A stretch of 10,868 nt of DNA. Origin: a bacterium. GTDB taxonomy: Bacteria; Spirochaetota; UBA4802; UBA5550. The notes under the pieces were generated by a model. The model had not been told where the DNA came from. It ran no database searches and saw nothing but the letters and a program-made list of their open reading frames with translations. Shown here one piece after another: positions 6,717-10,868 of the stretch. The translations under genes and the position numbers were made by a program. Location of the stretch: positions 1 through 10,868 of the forward strand of contig JAAENB010001141.1 in assembly GCA_024224995.1 (NCBI GenBank), in the 5' to 3' direction. How positions within the stretch are numbered: position 1 is the stretch's first letter; each line of letters begins with the position of its first letter.

Positions 6717-6779
6717 CTACCACGTTTTTTTTAGCAGGGTAAAATTACCACACTTTTTTTGGTGTAAAAAAAAATAGTG
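6717..6779. repeat. Phased homopolymer tracts with paired TACCAC motifs
   Basis: TACCAC recurs 28 bases apart (6718-6723 and 6746-6751), each copy followed within two bases by a run of seven or eight T. A run of nine A follows (6766-6774). CACT-T6 (6751-6760) can pair with the A run and TAGTG (6766-6779). Such tracts give bent DNA and are prone to slippage. The stretch lies upstream of lipoprotein 2 and downstream of the acetyltransferase gene. Confidence 0.4.
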
Positions 6780-6825
6780 TTAACCGTCCGGGTGGGTTTG
6801 TGAAGGTGAAATTTATGAGGTATGA

Positions 6826-6844
6826 GCCTGCCGGAGTTTTGGCA
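6826..6844. repeat. Half copy of the CCTGCCGGAG palindrome
   Basis: GCCTGCCGGAGTTTT is followed by GGCA instead of the expected CTCCGGCAGG arm, so only one arm of the repeated hairpin remains. A short TGCC/GGCA stem could still form. It lies just beyond the acetyltransferase stop codon and may be a decayed terminator of that gene. Confidence 0.5.
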
Positions 6845-6850
6845 TAAAAG

Positions 6851-7465
6851 CTAAATCTCCATTTCCATGCGAACAAAGGTAAAGCGGGTTCCCTGTTTAT
6901 CAACCACAAGGGTACTTTTTCCCGCTTCTAAAAACCCAAACCGTTCGTAGAGTTTTTTAGCCGGTGTATTAAAATCCGCCACATCAAGGGCGTATTTTTT
7001 CTTCCCTTTTTCCCGGGCTCCATTCAGGCCCTTTCGCAGCAGGGCCTCGCCAATCCCCTGTCCCCGGCAGTTTGGATCTACGCTAAAATCGGCAACAAAC
7101 TCCGTATCCTTTTCAGGAGGCGGAGCCGCCTTTGTAGCACGCAGCCCCCTCCGCATTACAGGCCAGCAGCGAAGAGGCCCGTAGTGTTTAAAGATAAGCA
7201 GGCCCGCCTCAAGATCAAGACGCGTATGTTCCCTGCCGCTGTAAAAGGCAGCAATCCCAACAACCGCGCCCTCAGCTTCCGCCACCATATGAATCCGGTG
7301 ACCCAGAAAGCCTCCTCCCCGCGTAAAAGCATAGCGGAGAAAGTCGTGCGCCGTAGAGCCGGACCCGGTAAAAATATAATCGAGTACATGAGGACCGGCG
7401 CTGTAAATTAATGGTATTGCCGCGTCCACGTCTTTGGCACGGGCTTTTCTAAATTCTATTTTCAT
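6851..7465 (-). CDS. GNAT-family N-acetyltransferase
   Basis: This 204-aa cytosolic protein would transfer an acetyl group from acetyl-CoA to an unknown amine. Acetyl-CoA-binding motif A is D-F-S-V-D-P-N-C-R-G-Q-G-I-G (126-139), with the R/Q-x-x-G-x-G signature at 134-139. Motif B is A-K-K-L-Y-E-R-F-G-F (169-178). The N-terminus M-K-I-E-F-R-K-A-R-A-K-D fits the usual family start, so ATG 7465 is preferred; ATG 7477 would add four residues and lies next to an inverted-repeat arm. Neither start has a Shine-Dalgarno sequence, which is unlike the neighbouring genes. The gene also looks more GC-rich than the lipoprotein genes around it, which suggests an independent or acquired cassette. Confidence 0.88.
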   Translation of the reverse strand: MKIEFRKARAKDVDAAIPLIYSAGPHVLDYIFTGSGSTAHDFLRYAFTRGGGFLGHRIHMVAEAEGAVVGIAAFYSGREHTRLDLEAGLLIFKHYGPLRCWPVMRRGLRATKAAPPPEKDTEFVADFSVDPNCRGQGIGEALLRKGLNGAREKGKKKYALDVADFNTPAKKLYERFGFLEAGKSTLVVDKQGTRFTFVRMEMEI

Positions 7466-7468
7466 GTA

Positions 7469-7495
7469 AATTAACATGATACGCGCGTGTTAATT
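7469..7495. repeat. Inverted repeat upstream of the acetyltransferase gene
   Basis: AATTAACA (7469-7476) and TGTTAATT (7488-7495) form perfect 8-bp arms around an 11-base centre, which includes the palindrome ACGCGCGT (7481-7488). It sits just before the preferred start codon, so it could be an operator or a leader hairpin that hides or replaces a ribosome binding site. Confidence 0.45.
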
Positions 7496-7519
7496 AACAA
7501 GCATTTTAAATATATTTTT

Positions 7520-8134
7520 TTATTTTATCTTCATGATCCAGATCACGGACATATTAATGGGCCGTGTTTCAACATCACCTTCCTCTCCGGAACGTCCTTC
7601 CAGAGCAAGCCTTTGCTCCCTCATGGGAAGAGCTTTCACAGCTTTCTGTTCATCTCTACTGTCATATCTCCCCCAGATGCCGGAAACATAACTATCATAC
7701 GCGGTATAAGTACCTGCGTCATGGGTATGTGCTGCAAACATATCATCCTCCTCCACCCCGGAAACAGCTCCGCCCCGTAAAAATCTTCCGCCACCGTTCA
7801 AATCCGGTGTATTCATACCGTCAAAAATACTATCAACATCATTAATTTGGACACCGTTACAAAGCACCCATCCTTCCGGTATTGAAGTGCCCGATGCCAT
7901 ATCTCTATGCCATGCCAATATGCTGCCAACAGGAGAACTGATACTTTTTAAACGCTTGATCTCATCTCTCATTTCATTCAATTGCGTATAAATTCCGGAA
8001 AAGCTAAATTTATTTTCCGAATCTTCTGATGAACCATCATTTTGAGTCAAACCGGCTTCGCACCCGGAAAACGCCAGTACCAATAAAACCAACAGAACCC
8101 ATATACTCAAACTAATTCTTCGAATCTCTTTCAT
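7520..8134 (-). CDS. Surface lipoprotein 3 with phage tail-collar-like domain
   Basis: This 204-aa protein has AAGGGG 7 bases before ATG 8134. The lipobox L-A-F-S-G-C puts the lipidated Cys at residue 25. An Asp/Ser-rich linker is followed by K-F-S-F-S-G-I-Y (42-49) and a short coiled coil (about 49-63). The collar-like region (about 67-122) reads P-V-G-S-I-L-A-W, I-P-E-G-W-V-L-C-N-G, N-T-P-D-L-N-G and R-F-L-R-G-G. It then has A-A-H-T-H-D (134-139) and ends E-T-R-P-I-N-M-S-V-I-W-I-M-K. The collar and the C-terminal 16 residues are much closer to lipoprotein 1 than to lipoprotein 2, while the segment at about 140-185 is unlike both. That suggests a variable tip on a conserved scaffold. Confidence 0.85.
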   Translation of the reverse strand: MKEIRRISLSIWVLLVLLVLAFSGCEAGLTQNDGSSEDSENKFSFSGIYTQLNEMRDEIKRLKSISSPVGSILAWHRDMASGTSIPEGWVLCNGVQINDVDSIFDGMNTPDLNGGGRFLRGGAVSGVEEDDMFAAHTHDAGTYTAYDSYVSGIWGRYDSRDEQKAVKALPMREQRLALEGRSGEEGDVETRPINMSVIWIMKIK

Positions 8135-8195
8135 ATTATTACCCCTTATTTATAATAATTATTTTGATTATTTTGGCAAACAGCCAATTCATAAG

Positions 8196-8223
8196 AATAT
8201 AACCATTATTGTGATAGAAACAA
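8196..8223 (-). promoter_or_regulatory. Putative promoter of lipoprotein 3
   Basis: On the - strand TTGTTT (8218-8223), a 16-base spacer and TATATT (8196-8201) lie about 60 bases upstream of ATG 8134. A small inverted repeat, TTGGC (8173-8177) with GCCAA (8183-8187), falls in the predicted leader. Confidence 0.45.
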
Positions 8224-8253
8224 GGATAAATTAGTTTTTCTATAAATTACCGG

Positions 8254-8310
8254 AAACAGACCCGTAGGGGCGTTTTGTGCAGGGACAAAATTGTACTGGT
8301 TTTTTGAGTG
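8254..8310. repeat. Degraded fragment resembling the repeat at the right end of the window
   Basis: The + strand pattern GTAGGGGC..., then CAGGGACAAAATTGTACTGG and a T run parallels GTAGGGGA..., then GGCAGAATTGTCCTGG and a T run at 10421-10478. Spacing and several bases differ. The eye-made alignment suggests remnants of one dispersed non-coding repeat; no gene is seen here. Confidence 0.35.
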
Positions 8311-8316
8311 CGGTAT

Positions 8317-8341
8317 CCTGCCGGAGTTTTTCTCCGGCAGG
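8317..8341 (-). terminator. CCTGCCGGAG hairpin after lipoprotein 4
   Basis: A perfect 10-bp stem, CCTGCCGGAG (8317-8326) with CTCCGGCAGG (8332-8341), encloses a TTTTT loop, 36 bases beyond the stop codon of lipoprotein 4. No T tract follows on the - strand, so efficient intrinsic termination is uncertain. It is the same palindrome as at 5241. Confidence 0.6.
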
Positions 8342-8377
8342 TTTGAAATAATTAAGCTATAACTTTCGATGTAATTA

Positions 8378-9235
8378 TTAATATATATTGTAGTTGGTAG
8401 TAATTGCCCTGTGATGTCCCCCGCTCGCGCTGGAGCACCAATTACCGGTTGTGACGTCTCGTCCCCCATTCACACTGGAATTTGCACCACTGGCCACGTT
8501 AGTCAATCCCCCGCTTACACCGGAGCCGGCGCCACTGGCTGTGTTGCTATAGCCTCCACTCACACTGGAATGCACTCCACTGGCATAATTAACATTTCCC
8601 CCGCTCACGCTGGAAGCTTCCCCCCCGGCAGTATTATTCCATCCACCGCTCACACTGGAATTTGCGCCAACTGCAGCGCTGCCGCCTCCCCCACTCACAC
8701 TGGAATATTTACCGCTTATAGTATTCCGGAACCCAACAACAATGCCGCCATAAGAGGAATAATTATTCCATGAACCGACAATAAGGTTATGAGAACCTGT
8801 ACGGTTATTCTCAGCCCCATTATAGTTTCTTTCTTCGTTATATCCCAGTACCAGATTTCCAAGACCGTTCACTGTTCCATCAGTGTTGTGCTCATCATCA
8901 ACCCCATTAGTATATCCCAATCCATTATCAATCTGAACATTCACCCCGCTAAAAATTATGTTGTTATTCTCATCTCTGGATACACCCGCGAAAATCCTGT
9001 TATACTTTTCAATAGTCTTTTCCTGTTCTTCATTGAGCTGTTTTAACCGGTCAATTTCTTTCTTCATAATTTTCATTTGTGAATACATATCCGAGAAACT
9101 AAACCCGGTCTCCTGGTTTTCCCCTGAACCACTTTTTGAATCACTCCCCACAGTAAGCCCTTGCTCACAGCCGGAAAAGGCCAATACACTCATTAGCATC
9201 ATATAAAAAACGCCGGAAAATAATTTATTCATCAT
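8378..9235 (-). CDS. Surface lipoprotein 4 with YadA-head-like repeats
   Basis: This 285-aa protein has AGAGG 9 bases before ATG 9235. The lipobox L-A-F-S-G-C puts the lipidated Cys at residue 23. A Gly/Ser/Asp linker leads to G-F-S-F-S-D-M-Y (44-51) and a charged coiled coil (about 51-80). Residues 95-174 follow a pattern known ahead of such repeats: N-G-L-G-N-L-V-L-G-Y-N-E, R-T-G-S-H-N-L-I-V-G and S-S-Y-G-G-I-V-V-G. Seven 15-residue units follow (175-279), consensus G-x-x-S-S-V-S-G-G-x-x-N-x-A-S, related to the YadA/Hep_Hag head repeats that build trimeric left-handed beta-rolls. The protein ends 6 residues later with no membrane anchor. The lipid must therefore hold it by its N-terminus, the reverse of true trimeric autotransporters, which anchor by the C-terminus. 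An adhesin-like role is inferred. Confidence 0.85.
   Translation of the reverse strand: MMNKLFSGVFYMMLMSVLAFSGCEQGLTVGSDSKSGSGENQETGFSFSDMYSQMKIMKKEIDRLKQLNEEQEKTIEKYNRIFAGVSRDENNNIIFSGVNVQIDNGLGYTNGVDDEHNTDGTVNGLGNLVLGYNEERNYNGAENNRTGSHNLIVGSWNNYSSYGGIVVGFRNTISGKYSSVSGGGGSAAVGANSSVSGGWNNTAGGEASSVSGGNVNYASGVHSSVSGGYSNTASGAGSGVSGGLTNVASGANSSVNGGRDVTTGNWCSSASGGHHRAITTNYNIY
8399..8713 (-). repeat. 45-bp tandem repeat encoding 15-residue beta-roll units
   Basis: Seven contiguous 45-bp units encode residues 175-279 of lipoprotein 4. Units 2-5 are the most regular; the last two are degenerate (S-V-N-G-G, S-A-S-G-G). The unit number is a plausible site of length variation by recombination. Confidence 0.85.
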
Positions 9236-9264
9236 AATACACTACCTCTTTAAATTTTATTTTT
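9225..9264 (-). repeat. Duplicated leader and start region (copy A)
   Basis: About 40 bases covering the start codons (ATG ATG), the AAAGAGGT ribosome binding site and the AT-rich leader of lipoprotein 4 match 10202-10241 upstream of lipoprotein 5, with few changes. The rest of the 191-base gap holds the second duplicated block at 9325-9391 and no gene. Confidence 0.65.
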
Positions 9265-9324
9265 TAACACCGGGATACATTCCCAGTATTGTTGTCCAGG
9301 TAAAAATTTGAAGGCAAAAAAACA

Positions 9325-9391
9325 ATACAAATTTGTCCCAGGACTTTTTTTATTGAACTTTAAGAAGGGAAATAAACAGTGGTAATATGGG
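9325..9391. repeat. Duplicated upstream block, copy A (67 bp)
   Basis: This block matches 10329-10397 with only three substitutions and a 2-base length difference. It includes the palindrome ACAAATTTGT (9327-9336) and AAACAGTGG. It starts 90 bases upstream of lipoprotein 4, as copy B starts 117 bases upstream of lipoprotein 5. It could be a shared regulatory site or the edge of the duplicated unit. Confidence 0.75.
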
Positions 9392-9426
9392 ATATTGCCC
9401 CGGATAACATCTTCGGGAGCAAGCCT

Positions 9427-10212
9427 TTATTTTGCTTTTAACGCGTCAATCTCAGCGAGAATATCTCTCCCCTTTACCACTAAATTTCCTTCTCGATCAA
9501 TACTCATCATCACCTCTCCGTGAGTGAATACATTCGGTTGTCTAAAAATTCTAAATTTATCCGCTCCATCATCCGTATCAATGTGCCATGTAGGGCTGGT
9601 ATACGGCGAACCAGGTTTAGTAGCCAAAACAAATTCTCCATCTCCCGTAGGACTATTGGTTGAAAAAACCTGCCCGTTTACAACCAGTTTTACTCCCGGA
9701 TCAACAGTCCCCACTCCAACATTTCCATTAGCGGCAATAACCATATCGGCTCTATGATTATCGTCAACATTCACACCACAGCTGGGGCACCATGTGTTCC
9801 CTGAACCGTTTAATATAAGCATATTATTCCACATAATTGGCGTATGTGCCGTACCGCCCAATCCGTCACCAATACTTAAATTAAAATTCGGATTCGGCGT
9901 ATTCCCTTGCGTACTGACTGTAAAATTATCAGACGCCGATGAGCTTACAGGGGATTTTTTTAACGCTGCAATCTCCTCTTCCAGTACCTTTATATTCGCC
10001 TGCAGCAATGTTGATTCCGCGAGAGATTTTTTTAGCGCTCCAATCTCCTCATCCATTGCCTTCATCTTTGTATACATTTCGGAAAAACTGAATTTTCCGT
10101 CCGAACCATCACCGGAGTCATCATTACTTGTTAAACCTGCCTCACAACCGGAGAAAGCCAGAACACTGATCAATGCCATACAAAAAACGCCGGGAATTAA
10201 TTTATTCATCAT
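9427..10212 (-). CDS. Surface lipoprotein 5 with coiled coil and tail-fibre-like domain
   Basis: This 261-aa protein has AGAGGTGA before ATG 10212. Its N-terminus is nearly the same as in lipoprotein 4 (M-M-N-K-L, S-V-L-A-F-S-G-C-E), with the lipidated Cys at 23. An Asp/Gly/Ser linker leads to K-F-S-F-S-E-M-Y (40-47) and a long heptad-like coiled coil (about 47-87) in which E-E-I-G-A-L-K-K-S and E-E-I-A-A-L-K-K-S repeat. Residues 95-250 contain W-C-P-S-C-G (141-146) and N-G-N-V-G-V-G-T-V-D-P-G-V-K-L-V-V-N-G (162-180), a motif common in phage tail-fibre shafts and knobs. Then come I-D-R-E-G-N-L-V-V-K-G (238-248) and a short terminal helix I-L-A-E-I-D-A-L-K. The intramolecular chaperone that often follows such domains is absent. 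Trimeric display is inferred. Confidence 0.83.
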   Translation of the reverse strand: MMNKLIPGVFCMALISVLAFSGCEAGLTSNDDSGDGSDGKFSFSEMYTKMKAMDEEIGALKKSLAESTLLQANIKVLEEEIAALKKSPVSSSASDNFTVSTQGNTPNPNFNLSIGDGLGGTAHTPIMWNNMLILNGSGNTWCPSCGVNVDDNHRADMVIAANGNVGVGTVDPGVKLVVNGQVFSTNSPTGDGEFVLATKPGSPYTSPTWHIDTDDGADKFRIFRQPNVFTHGEVMMSIDREGNLVVKGRDILAEIDALKAK

Positions 10213-10277
10213 AATATATCACCTCTTTAAATTTTATTTTTGAGAAGGGGGGCTTTTTCAATTATCTTGTTCTATTA

Positions 10278-10306
10278 AATATACAAATAACCGTAAAAAG
10301 CGTCAA
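10278..10306 (-). promoter_or_regulatory. Sigma70-type promoter of lipoprotein 5
   Basis: On the - strand TTGACG (10301-10306), a 17-base spacer and TATATT (10278-10283) place a start near 10271, about 59 bases before ATG 10212. Confidence 0.65.
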
Positions 10307-10328
10307 CAATGTGAAGACAAAAAAAACC

Positions 10329-10397
10329 ATACAAATTTGTCCCAAGACTTTTTATTTATTGAACTTTAAGAGGGGAAATAAACAGTGGTAGTATGGG
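10329..10397. repeat. Duplicated upstream block, copy B (69 bp)
   Basis: This is the partner of 9325-9391. It lies upstream of the -35 box of lipoprotein 5, so if regulatory it would act as an upstream element. A second short match follows in each copy: CCCCGGATAACATC at 9398-9411 and CCCCGGACAACATC at 10503-10516. In copy B about 100 extra bases separate the two matches. Confidence 0.75.
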
Positions 10398-10571
10398 GTT
10401 TTTTCAATTTTACGTCTTCCGTAGGGGAGAGGCTTGAAGGGGCATTATTGACATAAGGCAGAATTGTCCTGGGGTTTTAACCCCGTGGGGCAGCAGAGCA
10501 TAACCCCGGACAACATCTTTCGTGAACAGGCTTTGTTTATAGATTAGTTTCCCCGGGCTATGGGTATTTCT

Positions 10572-10620
10572 CATAACGTGGGGTGCGACCCCTGCGAGGG
10601 GCTTCCAGCCCCTCGTTATG
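10572..10620. repeat. Nested inverted repeats able to form a three-way junction
   Basis: The outer arms CATAACG (10572-10578) and CGTTATG (10614-10620) enclose two hairpins: GGGGT-GCG-ACCCC (10580-10592) and CGAGGGGCT-TCC-AGCCCCTCG (10595-10615). The outer arm shares two bases with the second hairpin. Confidence 0.6.
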
Positions 10621-10845
10621 ATGAAGGAAGCCCCGGCTCTAAATCTTAGTTTCTTAAGAGTGCGGACCCCGTCGAAACAGGGAAAATATACGGAAGAAAC
10701 TGTGTTGATACCGGGGTCTATTTTGCGAAGATGCTCCGGGCAAAGGGTTGGTTCTGAGAGACGTTGCAGTGCAACGCCTTTACTGGCTGGTTTCTGGCCA
10801 GGGTTATGGAGATTCCGGGAAGGAGTACGCCTCCTGCGAAGAGTC

Positions 10846-10868
10846 TCAACCGTCAACTGCCAACTGTC
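10846..10868 (+). repeat. 7-bp tandem repeat at the window edge
   Basis: TCAACCG, TCAACTG and CCAACTG follow without gaps from 10846 to 10866, and TC at 10867-10868 begins a fourth unit that runs out of the window. The total length cannot be seen. Confidence 0.6.

Larger units (their letters stand above)
10398..10868. repeat. GC-rich non-coding dispersed-type repeat rich in inverted repeats
   Basis: No convincing gene is seen in these 471 bases. An open frame on the - strand (10410-10856) lacks a plausible ribosome binding site and family pattern. The DNA is packed with small inverted repeats: GGGGTT/AACCCC (10471-10484), GGGGT/ACCCC (10580-10592), CGAGGGGCT/AGCCCCTCG (10595-10615), CGTTGC/GCAACG (10762-10776) and AGGAG/CTCCT (10821-10835). 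Composition is clearly unlike the AT-rich lipoprotein spacers. Fragments similar to parts of it occur at 8254-8310 and 9398-9411. It looks like a mobile or dispersed non-coding element cut off by the window edge. Confidence 0.55.

Noticed and set aside
5241..8341. Integron cassette array with hairpins as attC sites
   Set aside because: The hairpins are simple perfect palindromes without the paired core sites or unpaired bases of attC, gene orientation is mixed, and no integrase is seen. Terminators or REP-like repeats explain them better.
8399..8713. CRISPR array
   Set aside because: The 45-bp periodicity is contiguous and protein-coding, with no unique spacers between repeats.
8411..8773. 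120-codon open frame antisense to the 45-bp repeats
   Set aside because: Its periodic Thr-Gly-Ile pattern is the complement of the S-S-V-S-G-G repeats of lipoprotein 4, and it has no leader of its own.
4289..9235. Diversity-generating retroelement with lipoproteins as targets
   Set aside because: Treponemes have such systems with lipoprotein targets, and these proteins have phage-like C-termini. However, no reverse transcriptase gene, template repeat or adenine-biased repeat pair is visible here, and the collar fold is not itself the lectin-type target fold.
10410..10856. 148-codon open frame on the - strand
   Set aside because: It has no plausible ribosome binding site, no family pattern and many Pro/Arg residues. 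It also reads through a chain of inverted repeats, so non-coding repeat DNA is the better explanation.

Overview
The window most likely comes from a spirochaete of the Treponema type, though this is inferred from gene style and not from any marker gene. The main clue is five lipoprotein genes whose signal peptides end in the same relaxed lipobox (L-A-F-[S/T/A]-G-C, with Phe at -3). Relaxed lipoboxes of this kind are typical of spirochaetes and unusual in enterobacteria. GC content is moderate, intergenic DNA is AT-rich, and small palindromes separate many of the genes.

Left part (1-3681): the 3' end of a His/Asp-rich periplasmic adaptor-like gene, then a complete heavy-metal RND pump gene of the CzcA/CusA family on the + strand, closed by a hairpin. 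Together they look like the distal part of a divalent-metal efflux operon.

Middle (3741-5233): a small secreted Cys-rich protein (- strand) and a surface lipoprotein (+ strand) are transcribed divergently from a shared 257-bp region. That region holds recognisable promoters, tandem 11-bp direct repeats and a 21-bp-spaced direct repeat.

Right part (5273-10212): all genes are on the - strand. They are a ParE/RelE-type toxin with its Phd/YefM-type antitoxin and a self-overlapping operator, then lipoprotein 2, a GNAT acetyltransferase, and lipoproteins 3, 4 and 5. The last 656 bases contain no convincing gene. They hold the promoter of lipoprotein 5, a block duplicated from upstream of lipoprotein 4, and a GC-rich dispersed-type repeat full of inverted repeats that runs into a 7-bp tandem repeat at the edge.

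The most interesting content is the lipoprotein family. All five members share one N-terminal module: signal peptide, lipobox, Gly/Ser/Asp linker, an [G/K]-F-S-F-S-x-x-Y motif and a short coiled coil. The C-terminal module differs. Three carry a phage tail-collar-like domain with an HxH motif, one carries YadA-head-like 15-residue repeats, and one carries a tail-fibre-like G-N-V-G-V-G-T domain. This looks like a cassette-built set of lipid-anchored, probably trimeric, phage-fibre-like surface proteins. Two neighbours also share upstream DNA, which suggests the family grows by local duplication with exchange of the 3' part. The binding function, trimerisation and surface location are inferences.
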